In this document: positions 1 to 6,982 of the stretch, piece after piece
Position numbering within the stretch: the stretch's first letter is position 1
How the letters are laid out: every line of letters starts with the position of its first letter
DNA from: Rhodocyclaceae bacterium
GTDB lineage: Bacteria; Pseudomonadota; Gammaproteobacteria; Burkholderiales; Rhodocyclaceae
Reading direction: 5' to 3'
NCBI GenBank assembly: GCA_025361105.1
Contig: JANYAW010000073.1
Span: 1-19,206, forward strand
DNA length: 19,206 nt
Program-made: the position numbers and the translations under genes
The notes under the pieces: model-generated
Seen by the model: the letters and a program-made list of their open reading frames with translations, nothing else
Databases searched by the model: none
What the model was told of the DNA's origin: nothing

Positions 1-963
1 CAATAAGTTCGCACAAATCACCACATAGAGCAGCCACGCCTGTGTCACCAAACCGTAGAGCGCAAAGGCAATCATTCCCGAAGCCATGCCGAAAAGCACC
101 AGCTTTACTTCGCCTAATCGCTTGATCAACCGGCCTTGCAAAAAACCTTGCACGATCACGCTGACCAAGCCGACGAAAAACAGTGCGAAACCATTTTCTG
201 TCGGCCCCCAACCAAAGCGGAACGTGGTGTACAAAACCCAGGTCATTTGCAAAATAAATTGCGCGAATACGGTCAATGCAAAGACCGCAATCAAGCCCCC
301 CACGGCTTGCAATCGCCCCAAGTTCAGCAAGGCAGAAAACGGATTGGCTTTGCGCAGTGAAAACGCCGCGCGGTTCTCAATCGCCAAGGATTCTGGCAAG
401 ACAAAGTATCCATAAAGAAAATTGGCAATCGCCATGCCGCCCGCGACAAAAAATGGCAAACGTAAATCGTGGCCACCGAGCAATCCGCCCAACATCGGGC
501 CGACAATAAAGCCAAAACCAAACGCCGCACCGATTTTGCCGAACGCCTTGGCACGCTCGGCAGGCGCAGTGATGTCAGCCATGTAAGCATTTGCCACCGA
601 AAAACTCGCCGCAGTGCCACCGCTCAAAATGCGGATCAAAAAAAGCGCTGTTATTGAGGTCGCCAGCGCATGGACGAAAAAACTGCATCCCAAACCAAAT
701 ACCGACAGCAACAACACCGGTCGACGACCGAATCGGTCGCTCAATGCACCCAGCATCGGCGTGCAAAAAAACTGCATCACGCCATACATCGCCGCGAGCA
801 AGCCATACCAACGCGCTTGCTCGTCGGGCGAAGTGGTGAATACGCCAACCAGCGCGGGTAGGACAGGAATGATTAGTCCGATGCCAAGGACATCAAGAAA
901 AATCGTGACCATGATGAAGGCTTGGCTGGCCTTACGATTTTTGGGTATGAGTTGTCGGGTCAT
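1..963 (-). CDS. MFS efflux transporter, TetA-like (3' end outside window)
   Basis: Reading the minus strand from the ATG at 963-961 gives 321 codons without a stop to the window edge, so the C-terminus is missing. The protein starts MTRQLIPKNRKASQAFIMVT and is a run of hydrophobic helices. The loop after the second helix reads GALSDRFGRRPVLLLSVFG, the major facilitator motif A. An early FLDVLGIGLIIPVLPALVG helix and a VGPMLGGLLGG segment are typical of the TetA/TCR branch of drug-proton antiporters. Known for the family: inner-membrane, proton-driven export of tetracycline-like or other small compounds; the actual substrate cannot be told here. A GAGA element about 13 bases before the ATG may be the ribosome binding site. 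It is divergent from the ccm operon. Family confident, substrate unknown. Confidence 0.88.
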   Translation of the reverse strand, partial: MTRQLIPKNRKASQAFIMVTIFLDVLGIGLIIPVLPALVGVFTTSPDEQARWYGLLAAMYGVMQFFCTPMLGALSDRFGRRPVLLLSVFGLGCSFFVHALATSITALFLIRILSGGTAASFSVANAYMADITAPAERAKAFGKIGAAFGFGFIVGPMLGGLLGGHDLRLPFFVAGGMAIANFLYGYFVLPESLAIENRAAFSLRKANPFSALLNLGRLQAVGGLIAVFALTVFAQFILQMTWVLYTTFRFGWGPTENGFALFFVGLVSVIVQGFLQGRLIKRLGEVKLVLFGMASGMIAFALYGLVTQAWLLYVVICANLL

Positions 964-1027
964 TGGTACAAAATCTCTTTCAAAGATTGGCCTAATCGTG
1001 GCAGCGAAGGTGGCACAAATGCGTGAC

Positions 1028-1041
1028 ACAATTGAAATTGT
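1028..1041. promoter_or_regulatory. 6-2-6 palindrome, candidate operator
   Basis: ACAATT-GA-AATTGT is a perfect inverted repeat with 6-base arms and a 2-base spacer. It sits 65 bases upstream of the MFS start and about 220 bases upstream of ccmA. Its size and symmetry fit a dimeric repressor site (TetR/MarR style), as expected near drug-efflux genes, but no regulator gene is adjacent. Short AT-rich palindromes also arise by chance. Confidence 0.3.
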
Positions 1042-1084
1042 AGCCGCCATCTCCTTGCCCCATCACCACTTGGTGCTGGTATGG

Positions 1085-1112
1085 AGTGTCGGCTTTGCAC
1101 AGCCGACCCACT
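1085..1112. repeat. Stem-loop with TCGGCT arms
   Basis: TCGGCT (1089-1094), loop TTGCAC, AGCCGA (1101-1106) form a perfect 6-bp stem. It is extended by AGTG (1085-1088) pairing with CACT (1109-1112) across a 2-base bulge, CC at 1107-1108. No poly-T follows on either strand. It lies eight bases before a second perfect hairpin, which suggests a structured leader or a small repetitive element. Confidence 0.45.
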
Positions 1113-1119
1113 ACACAGG

Positions 1120-1138
1120 CGCAAAGCAATGCTTTGCG
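1120..1138. repeat. Perfect 8-bp hairpin CGCAAAGC-AAT-GCTTTGCG
   Basis: Two perfectly complementary 8-base arms flank a 3-base AAT loop. It lies 119 bases upstream of the ccmA start, so it may be transcribed in the ccm leader depending on where the promoter is. There is no T-tract on the ccm side; the sequence runs on as AATTTCC. A regulatory or repeat role is possible; function unknown. Confidence 0.45.
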
Positions 1139-1257
1139 AATTTCCTGTTCCGCCGCCGTGTCGCACCGCGAAGCCACATCGCCGTGTCACTGAGCACGGC
1201 ACAAAAGTTTGATTAAACACAAGGCGCACGTGGCTGGCTTCAGGCAAAATCCTGCTC

Positions 1258-1857
1258 ATGTTGCACGTAAAAAATCTGTCATGCACACGCGGCGAGCGCT
1301 TGTTGTTTTCCGATATCACCATTGCCCTTGGCGCTGGCGACTGCTTGCATGTACGGGGCATCAATGGCAGCGGAAAAACAAGCTTGCTGCGCACATTGGT
1401 GGGTTTGTCGCCTGTGGAGACAGGTGAGATTCGTTGGCGCGACGTGAATATTGCCGATTCTGCAATGAATAGCGAGTTGATTTATCTGGGGCATGATGCG
1501 GCAGTTAATGGTGACCTGACGGCATTGGAGAATTTGCAGTTTGCAGGCGCACAGTTTGGTTTGAGCTTGAGTCAGCCAATCTTGCACGATGCTCTTCAAC
1601 GCATGGGACTGAAGGGGCGTGAAAATCTGCCGGTGCGTGCACTGTCGGCGGGGCAAAAACGTCGCGTGTTGTTGTCACGATTGCTCACGCAGCCAGCCAA
1701 TTTATGGGTGCTCGACGAAGCCTTCAACGCACTCGATATTGCTGCTGGCGAATTGCTTACGCAACTGATAAAAGATCACCTTGCGCGCGGCGGGATCGCT
1801 TTGCTAACGAGTCATTTGCCCTTGAAAATGGTCGATATTCTGGTGCTGGATTTATGA
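1258..1857 (+). CDS. ccmA: CcmA, ATPase of the CcmABC(D) heme-handling complex
   Basis: The 199-residue product is a compact ABC ATPase of normal CcmA length. The Walker A motif GINGSGKT lies at 34-41, the signature LSAGQ at 129-133, Walker B LWVLDEA at about 149-155, and the H-loop histidine in TSH at 186. The start MLHVKNLSCTRGERLLFSDI matches the usual CcmA N-terminus. Known role: ATP hydrolysis by CcmA with CcmB and CcmC releases heme-loaded CcmE for cytochrome c maturation at the inner membrane. One oddity is LDEA where most family members have LDEP; the catalytic glutamate is kept. The stop overlaps the ccmB start in an ATGA arrangement, which suggests translational coupling. The Shine-Dalgarno sequence is weak. 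Confidence 0.96.
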   Translation: MLHVKNLSCTRGERLLFSDITIALGAGDCLHVRGINGSGKTSLLRTLVGLSPVETGEIRWRDVNIADSAMNSELIYLGHDAAVNGDLTALENLQFAGAQFGLSLSQPILHDALQRMGLKGRENLPVRALSAGQKRRVLLSRLLTQPANLWVLDEAFNALDIAAGELLTQLIKDHLARGGIALLTSHLPLKMVDILVLDL

Positions 1858-2543
1858 GCTTGCCGCAGTCGTCGCTAATGCTAGTCGTTTCGGTCACCAC
1901 AAAGCGCGACCTATTGTTGGCGATACGGCGCAAGAGCGATGTGCTGGTGAGTTTGTTTTTCTTCATCATCGTCGTCAGCCTTTTTCCGCTGGGAATTGGT
2001 CCTGAGCCACTGCTGCTGAAAAAAATTGCGCCAGGGGTTTTGATGGTCGCAGCATTGCTCTCGACGCTGCTTGGATTGCCGCGCATGTTTGCGGCGGACT
2101 ATGCCGATGGCACCTTGGAACAGCTTGCGCTATCGCCCCTGCCATTTGGTCTCTTGGTGTCTGGCAAAATACTGGCTCACTGGCTGGTGTGCGGCCTGCC
2201 ATTGGTGGTGTTGGCACCGGTTTTGGGACTGCAATTTGGCTTGGATGGCGAGACGCTGATGATGCTGATGCTGGCATTGTTGATTGCGACACCGCTCCTT
2301 TCGTTAATCGGTTCCATCGGTGCGGCGCTGACGCTGGGCGTTCGTAGTGGTGGTGCCTTGTTGGCGCTGCTGATTTTGCCGCTCTATGTTCCGACACTCA
2401 TTTTTGCATCGGGCGCAGTCGAAGTGCAGATGGTCGGCATGAATGCCAACGGATATTTATCACTGCTGGCAGCGATGTTGGCGCTAGCGGTTTTTTTCGC
2501 GCCGTGGGCCACCAGCGTTGCTTTGAAAATTGCTTTGGAATGA
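1854..2543 (+). CDS. ccmB: CcmB, membrane subunit of the heme exporter complex
   Basis: The 229-residue product starts MSLPQSSLMLVVSVTTKRDL at an ATG overlapping the ccmA stop (ATGA). An in-frame start further upstream inside ccmA would add residues that are not part of the family. The protein has about six hydrophobic segments and the motif MFAADYADGTLEQLALSPLP at about 78-97, diagnostic of CcmB. Known role: integral inner-membrane partner of the CcmA ATPase in the complex that frees holo-CcmE. Length is normal for the family. It is followed by a 56-base gap before ccmC, one of the few real gaps in this operon, which holds a copy of the 24-bp dispersed repeat. Confidence 0.95.
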   Translation: MSLPQSSLMLVVSVTTKRDLLLAIRRKSDVLVSLFFFIIVVSLFPLGIGPEPLLLKKIAPGVLMVAALLSTLLGLPRMFAADYADGTLEQLALSPLPFGLLVSGKILAHWLVCGLPLVVLAPVLGLQFGLDGETLMMLMLALLIATPLLSLIGSIGAALTLGVRSGGALLALLILPLYVPTLIFASGAVEVQMVGMNANGYLSLLAAMLALAVFFAPWATSVALKIALE

Positions 2544-2568
2544 ATCACTCGCGACTAAACAGCGCTTA

Positions 2569-2592
2569 ACGGCGTGTCATCAGCACCAACTG
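2569..2592 (-). repeat. 24-bp dispersed repeat, copy 1 (ccmB-ccmC gap)
   Basis: On the minus strand this reads CAGTTGGTGCTG, then ATGAC, then ACGCCGT. It matches copy 2 (7853-7876) at 23 of 24 positions. In the direction of ccm transcription it begins with ACGGCG and ends with CACCAACTG, 25 bases after the ccmB stop and 7 bases before the ccmC ATG. CAG and CTG plus the flanking T/A pair form a 4-bp TCAG/CTGA stem around a 6-base loop. Confidence 0.85.
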
Positions 2593-2599
2593 AAAATTC

Positions 2600-3358
2600 A
2601 TGAATCTTGAAACCGAAAAATTAGGCTTTTACCGCTATTCAAGCCCGCAAACTTTTTACCCGCTGGCCGGAAAAATGTTGCCGTGGTTTTGGGTCGTCGC
2701 CACGCTATTCGGCATCGCCGGATTGTGGGTCAGTTTTTTCGTCGCACCGACCGACGCAACGCAAGGCGAGGCGTATCGCATCATCTTCGTACACGTGCCT
2801 GCGTCGTGGATGTCGATGTTCATCTATATCGTGATGGCGGCGTGGGCGGGCATCGGTTTGGCCTTAGGTACGCGCCTCTCGGGGATGATGGCACAAGCGT
2901 TAGCACCGACTGGTGCACTGATGGCAGCGCTGTCATTGCTCACCGGTTCCTTGTGGGGTCGGCCAATGTGGGGCACCTGGTGGATTTGGGATGCGCGGTT
3001 ATCATCCGAGTTAATTTTATTTTTTCTCTACGTTGGTTTCATCGCTTTGCAAGCGGCGATAGACGACCCGCGTCGTGCTGATAAAGCGGGTGCGATTTTG
3101 GCGCTGGTTGGCGTGGTCAATGTGCCGATTATTTATTTCTCGGTGATCTGGTGGAACTCATTGCATCAAGGCTCGTCAGTCAGCTTGACGCGCTCACCAT
3201 CGATGGCGCAGACCATGTTCGCAGGAATGATTTTGATGGCGCTGTGCTTTTGGATGTACTCAATCGCCGTATCGCTGATGCGCGTGCGTGCAATTATTGT
3301 TGAACGCGAACGCAATTCAGAGTGGATTCGCGCAGAGGTCAAATATGCAGTGGAATAG
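2600..3358 (+). CDS. ccmC: CcmC, heme-binding subunit that loads heme onto CcmE
   Basis: The 252-residue multi-helix membrane protein carries the tryptophan-rich heme-handling (WWD) motif WGTWWIWDARLSSELILF at about 124-141. Flanking histidines lie in FVHVPASW (H65) and NSLHQG (H189), matching the conserved heme-ligand positions of the family. Known role: binds heme at the periplasmic face and drives formation of the covalent heme-CcmE adduct. The start MNLETEKLGFYRYSSP is the only sensible one. It has no clear Shine-Dalgarno sequence: only CTGAAAATTC separates most of the upstream repeat copy from the ATG. The 3' end overlaps ccmD by 14 bases. Confidence 0.96.
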   Translation: MNLETEKLGFYRYSSPQTFYPLAGKMLPWFWVVATLFGIAGLWVSFFVAPTDATQGEAYRIIFVHVPASWMSMFIYIVMAAWAGIGLALGTRLSGMMAQALAPTGALMAALSLLTGSLWGRPMWGTWWIWDARLSSELILFFLYVGFIALQAAIDDPRRADKAGAILALVGVVNVPIIYFSVIWWNSLHQGSSVSLTRSPSMAQTMFAGMILMALCFWMYSIAVSLMRVRAIIVERERNSEWIRAEVKYAVE

Positions 3359-3524
3359 CGCTACAGAATTTTTCGCCATGGGCGGTTACGCCCTCTACGT
3401 GTGGGGCGGCTTTGGCGCTTGTGCGCTGTTGATGCTTGTCGAACCGTGGCTTGTGAGGCGTCGAATGCGTGAGGCGATGTTGAACTTGCGTCGATTGAAT
3501 TGCGCGGATAACACGGACCATTAA
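3345..3524 (+). CDS. ccmD: CcmD, small membrane stabiliser of CcmABC
   Basis: The 59-residue product starts MQWNSATEFFAMGGYALYVW, followed by one hydrophobic helix (about 15-32) and a basic tail WLVRRRMREAMLNLRR. FFAMGGYALYVW is the conserved CcmD signature. The ATG at 3345 lies within the end of ccmC (14-base overlap). A longer in-frame reading from 3288 lies inside ccmC and would put non-family residues ahead of the signature. Known role: tethers CcmE to CcmC/CcmAB and aids release of holo-CcmE. GAGG at 3334-3337 within ccmC may serve as the ribosome binding site. Confidence 0.93.
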   Translation: MQWNSATEFFAMGGYALYVWGGFGACALLMLVEPWLVRRRMREAMLNLRRLNCADNTDH

Positions 3525-3529
3525 ATTAA

Positions 3530-3961
3530 ATGAAACCAAGACACAAACGCGCCGCAATTATTGTTGGCGGACTTGCCTCCATCGCGCTCGCTGCGACCTT
3601 GCTACTCAATGCATTGAACAGCAACATCGCGCTCTACATCACGCCAACCGAAGTGCTGGCGGGCAAGTCACCGCAAGGCAAAGCATTTCGCATTGGCGGC
3701 ATGGTTAAAGCGGGTTCGATGGCGCGCACCGATATGACAGTCAAGTTTGTCATAAGTGATACGGTCAAAGAAATTCCCGTCAGCTATACCGGCATTCTTC
3801 CCGATTTATTCAAGGAAGGAAAAGGTGCGGTGATACAAGGGCGGCTCGGCGCAGATGGTGTTTTTGTGGCTTCGGAAGTACTCGCCAAACACGATGAAAA
3901 TTACATGCCGCCGGAAGCCAAGCATGCTATTGATACTGCACAGAAAGACAACCCCAAATGA
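3530..3961 (+). CDS. ccmE: CcmE, periplasmic heme chaperone
   Basis: The 143-residue product has an N-terminal signal anchor (basic MKPRHKR, hydrophobic about 8-28) and a periplasmic beta-barrel (OB-fold) domain. The heme-attachment motif LAKHDENYMPPE lies at about 118-129, with H121 as the covalent heme ligand and Y125 as the conserved axial tyrosine. Known role: takes heme from CcmC as a covalent adduct and delivers it to CcmF. Five bases separate it from ccmD, and its stop overlaps the ccmF start (ATGA). This is the HxxxY form of CcmE, not the cysteine-type variant of some archaea and sulfate reducers. Confidence 0.97.
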   Translation: MKPRHKRAAIIVGGLASIALAATLLLNALNSNIALYITPTEVLAGKSPQGKAFRIGGMVKAGSMARTDMTVKFVISDTVKEIPVSYTGILPDLFKEGKGAVIQGRLGADGVFVASEVLAKHDENYMPPEAKHAIDTAQKDNPK

Positions 3962-5949
3962 TTGCTGAACTCGGCCATTTCGCGCTAATCCTGGCCTTTT
4001 TGGTCGCCATTGTGCAAGGTGTTTTGCCGATACTTGGTGCGCATCGCGGGCGGCAAGATTGGATAGTGCTGGCGCGACCTTGCGCGCAAACGCAATTTTT
4101 TCTGGTCACCTTTGCTTTCGCTTGTCTCGCGCAATCTTTTTTGGTGAACGATTTTTCGGTGAAATATGTGGCCGAACATTCCAATACGCAATTGCCTCAG
4201 ATATATCAATTCGCCGCTGTCTGGGGTGGGCATGAAGGCTCCTTGCTGTTGTGGCTATTGATGCTCTCCGGTTGGGGCGTGGCGGTGGCGACTTTCTCTC
4301 GCGCACTGCCCGATGTCGTGGTTGCACGCGTGCTCGGCGTAATGGGTTTGATCGCGATTGGATTGATGGCTTTCGTGCTGATCACCTCAAATCCCTTTGA
4401 GCGATTGTTGCCGATGCCCGCCGAAGGTCGCGATCTGAATCCCTTGCTGCAAGACCCTGGATTGGTGTTTCATCCGCCGATGCTCTACATGGGCTATGTC
4501 GGATTTTCAGTGGCGTTTGCATTTGCGATTGCTGCGCTGTTGGCTGGCAGATTGGACGCGACTTGGGCGCGCTGGTCGCGTCCCTGGACAACAGCCGCGT
4601 GGGTTTTTCTCACACTGGGAATCGCGCTCGGAAGTTGGTGGGCGTATTACGAGTTGGGTTGGGGCGGTTGGTGGTTTTGGGATCCGGTGGAAAACGCCTC
4701 GTTCATGCCTTGGTTGGTCGGCACTGCCCTGATTCACTCTTTGGCGGTCACCGAAAAACGTGGTGTGTTCAAAAATTGGACCGTGTTGTTAGCCATCATT
4801 GCGTTTTCTTTATCGCTGCTGGGCACATTTCTGGTTCGCTCCGGCGTGCTCACTTCGGTACATGCCTTCGCTGCCGATCCTAGTCGTGGCGTGTTCATTT
4901 TGCTGTTGCTGGCGGTGGTTGTGGGCGGCTCGCTGGCACTGTTTGCGTGGCGTGCGCCGAAGACCTCCAGCGCCGCAAACGCGTCTTCTACGGGTGGCGC
5001 ATTCGCTTTGTTCTCGCGCGAAACTTTCTTGCTGATGAACAATGTTTTGTTAGCGGTCGCGGCCGGAACGGTACTGCTCGGCACGCTGTATCCACTGTTG
5101 ATTGATGCGCTAAACATGGGCAAATTGTCCGTCGGCCCGCCTTACTTCAATGCCGTGTTTGTGCCGCTAATGGTGCCGCTAATGTTATTGGTTGCGGTAG
5201 GTCCGCTAGCGCGCTGGAAGCATGCCGACTTGTCTGAGATGAAGCGTCGGCTCACTCTCGCCGCGGTGCTGGCGATCGTTGCCGGAATCGTCTTGCCGAT
5301 GCTGATGGGTACATGGACGGCAATGACTGGCTTGGGCTGTTTACTCGCCGTGTGGATTACCAGCAGCGTGATTTTTCAGATTCGCGAGCGGCTAAAAATC
5401 AGTCAGAACTTCAACACCATCCCGCGCGCTTATTGGGGCATGCAATTAGCGCATTTTGGGTTGGCCGTTTTCATTATCGGCGTGACCATGGTCGGTGGCT
5501 TTCAGTCCGAAATGGATGTCAAGATGGGGCCAGGTGATACAGTCAAAGTTGGTGGCTATGAGTTCCGTTTGGCAGGCGTGCGAAGCGGGCGTGGGCCGAA
5601 TTATCAAGCGTCGATTGGTGATGTCGAAGTCAGCAGAAACGGCGCGTTGGAGCGCACCATGCATCCCGAAAAACGCCAGTATTTTTCGGGCAGCATGCCA
5701 ATGACCGAAGCGGCAATTGATGCCGGATTCACCCGCGATATTTACGTTTCATTGGGTGAGCCGTTGGATGATCAAGGTTCTTGGAGTGTGCGGGTTTATC
5801 ACAAGCCCTTTGTCGATTGGATTTGGGGTGGCTGCATACTAATGGCACTTGGTGGTTTGCTGGCAATGCTCGACCGGCGCTATCGTGTCAGCACCAAATC
5901 AAAAGTCGATGTGGCGGCGCTTGTCACAAACGATCGAGCGTCAGCATGA
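3958..5949 (+). CDS. ccmF: CcmF, cytochrome c heme lyase core subunit
   Basis: The 663-residue polytopic protein is of full family length. The WWD domain reads WAYYELGWGGWWFWDPVENA at about 228-247. Conserved histidines lie in FHPPMLYMGY (H172), TALIHSLAV (H260) and TSVHAFAADP (H302), plus one in the later GMQLAHFG helix. These match the heme-binding positions known for CcmF. A soluble periplasmic segment and a last helix precede the C-terminus. Known role: accepts heme from CcmE, reduces it, and with CcmH/CcmI ligates it to apocytochrome CXXCH cysteines. It overlaps ccmE and ccmG by ATGA junctions, so it is tightly coupled to both. Confidence 0.97.
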   Translation: MIAELGHFALILAFLVAIVQGVLPILGAHRGRQDWIVLARPCAQTQFFLVTFAFACLAQSFLVNDFSVKYVAEHSNTQLPQIYQFAAVWGGHEGSLLLWLLMLSGWGVAVATFSRALPDVVVARVLGVMGLIAIGLMAFVLITSNPFERLLPMPAEGRDLNPLLQDPGLVFHPPMLYMGYVGFSVAFAFAIAALLAGRLDATWARWSRPWTTAAWVFLTLGIALGSWWAYYELGWGGWWFWDPVENASFMPWLVGTALIHSLAVTEKRGVFKNWTVLLAIIAFSLSLLGTFLVRSGVLTSVHAFAADPSRGVFILLLLAVVVGGSLALFAWRAPKTSSAANASSTGGAFALFSRETFLLMNNVLLAVAAGTVLLGTLYPLLIDALNMGKLSVGPPYFNAVFVPLMVPLMLLVAVGPLARWKHADLSEMKRRLTLAAVLAIVAGIVLPMLMGTWTAMTGLGCLLAVWITSSVIFQIRERLKISQNFNTIPRAYWGMQLAHFGLAVFIIGVTMVGGFQSEMDVKMGPGDTVKVGGYEFRLAGVRSGRGPNYQASIGDVEVSRNGALERTMHPEKRQYFSGSMPMTEAAIDAGFTRDIYVSLGEPLDDQGSWSVRVYHKPFVDWIWGGCILMALGGLLAMLDRRYRVSTKSKVDVAALVTNDRASA

Positions 5950-6485
5950 AACGATTTTTGATTCCGATGACCTTGTTCATCGTGCTGATTGGATTCCTCG
6001 CCGTTGGTCTGCAACGCGATCCGCGCGACGTGCCCTCGCCCTTGGTGGGCAAGCCCGCACCTGCGTTCACGCTACCGATGCTGGTTGGCAATCAATCGCT
6101 GTCGACGCAGGATTTGCGCGGCAAAGTTTGGATGCTCAATGTGTGGGCTTCGTGGTGCGTTTCGTGTCGCGACGAACATCCCGTGTTGGTCAAATTTGTT
6201 AAGAGCGGGAGGATGCCCGAGATACTCGTCGTCGGACTAAATTACAAAGACCAAACCGTCGACGCCAACGCTTGGCTGGCGCGCTTTGGCAATCCTTACA
6301 CGCTGTCATTGGTGGATGCCGACGGTCGTGTCGGCATTGACTACGGCGTCTATGGTGTGCCGGAAACTTATATCGTCGATAAACGCGGTGTTATACGCAT
6401 GAAGCATACCGGACCCATTACCGAGGAGTCCCTCGAAACACGTATCTTGCCACTGTTGGCGGCGCTGGATGCGGAGGCGCGGTGA
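5946..6485 (+). CDS. ccmG: CcmG/DsbE, membrane-anchored thiol-disulfide oxidoreductase
   Basis: The 179-residue product starts MKRFLIPMTLFIVLIGFLAV (signal anchor) and continues as a thioredoxin-fold domain. The active site WASWCVSCRDEHP has C71 and C74. The cis-proline loop GVPETYIVD (P139) and an acidic patch are as expected for the TlpA/DsbE family. I chose the ATG at 5946 because it overlaps the ccmF stop in ATGA form and gives a proper signal anchor; upstream in-frame codons lie inside ccmF. Known role: keeps apocytochrome c cysteines or CcmH reduced in the periplasm. The VS dipeptide between the cysteines replaces the PT of E. coli. Confidence 0.95.
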   Translation: MKRFLIPMTLFIVLIGFLAVGLQRDPRDVPSPLVGKPAPAFTLPMLVGNQSLSTQDLRGKVWMLNVWASWCVSCRDEHPVLVKFVKSGRMPEILVVGLNYKDQTVDANAWLARFGNPYTLSLVDADGRVGIDYGVYGVPETYIVDKRGVIRMKHTGPITEESLETRILPLLAALDAEAR

Positions 6486-6982
6486 TGAATAAAATTTTAC
6501 TATGGCTTTTCCTCGCCCTGACACTCACCACACCATTGCAAGCCAACGAAGCAGTCCCCATGGCCGAAGACCCTGTGCTCGAAGCTCGACTAGTGCGACT
6601 GAGTGATGATTTGCGTTGTCTGGTTTGTCAGAATGAATCGCTCTCTGGCTCGCATGCAGATTTGGCCAAAGACTTGCGGCGCGAGATTCGCGGCCTGATG
6701 AAGGCGGGTAAATCGGATGCGGAAATTCTCGATTTTATGGTCGCCCGTTACGGTGATTTTGTGCTCTATCGCCCGCCGGTCAAACCGACCACTTGGTTGC
6801 TTTGGGGTGGGCCATTTTTGCTGCTGGTCGGTGCAGTTTTTGGCTTGCTGATTTTCGTTCGTCGTCGTGCCAAAGCACCCGTCAATCTAACTGATTCTGC
6901 ATCGCTCTCAGACGAAGATCGTCAACGCGCCAGCCGCATATTGAACGACGAGCCGTCAGCCGAAAAGGATGTACTTTTATGA
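6485..6982 (+). CDS. ccmH: CcmH, thioredoxin-like apocytochrome c reductant
   Basis: The 165-residue product begins MNKILLWLFLALTLTTPLQA (signal peptide). The redox motif LRCLVCQNES contains C45 and C48, the LRCxxCQ signature of the CcmH N-terminal domain. A helical bundle and one transmembrane helix (about 102-123) follow. I use the ATG at 6485, which shares its A with the ccmG stop (TGATG); a GTG at 6482 would add one residue. Unlike E. coli CcmH, the TPR part is not fused but encoded separately by the next gene. Known role: resolves or reduces the disulfide of apocytochrome c before heme ligation with CcmF. Confidence 0.94.
   Translation: MNKILLWLFLALTLTTPLQANEAVPMAEDPVLEARLVRLSDDLRCLVCQNESLSGSHADLAKDLRREIRGLMKAGKSDAEILDFMVARYGDFVLYRPPVKPTTWLLWGGPFLLLVGAVFGLLIFVRRRAKAPVNLTDSASLSDEDRQRASRILNDEPSAEKDVLL

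Larger units (their letters stand above)
964..1257. promoter_or_regulatory. Divergent intergenic region with several short palindromes
   Basis: This 294-base gap must hold the starts of two divergent transcripts, the MFS gene and the ccm operon. I see no convincing -35/-10 pair that I would place exactly. It contains ACAATT-GA-AATTGT (1028-1041), CACCA-CT-TGGTG (1064-1075), a TCGGCT stem-loop extended by AGTG/CACT (1085-1112), a perfect CGCAAAGC-AAT-GCTTTGCG hairpin (1120-1138), and GTTT-GATT-AAAC (1207-1218). None is followed by a T-run in either direction, so they do not look like intrinsic terminators. Operator sites or remains of small palindromic repeats are the plausible readings. No gene is supported here on either strand. 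Confidence 0.5.

Noticed and set aside
1067..1080. Possible fifth copy of the 24-bp repeat (CACTTGGTGCTGGT)
   Set aside because: Thirteen of the first 14 bases match, but the right half (GAYACGCCGT) is absent and the segment is part of another short palindrome. It may be a decayed copy, but I cannot support it.
1085..1138. Intrinsic terminator hairpins upstream of ccmA
   Set aside because: The stems are good, but no T-run follows on either strand, and both flanking genes read away from this region.
614..1216. 200-codon open frame on the plus strand
   Set aside because: It lies antisense to the MFS transporter gene, and its product is a basic, low-complexity translation without recognisable domains.
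960..1394. 144-codon open frame on the minus strand across the MFS/ccmA gap
   Set aside because: It overlaps ccmA in antisense, and its translation has no family features. The real MFS start at 963 is independent of it.
5881..5900. Segment CGTGTCAGCACCAAA near the end of ccmF resembling the repeat
   Set aside because: It would need a 3-base deletion and lacks the outer parts. It encodes ordinary ccmF residues (YRVSTKSK), so chance similarity is more likely.
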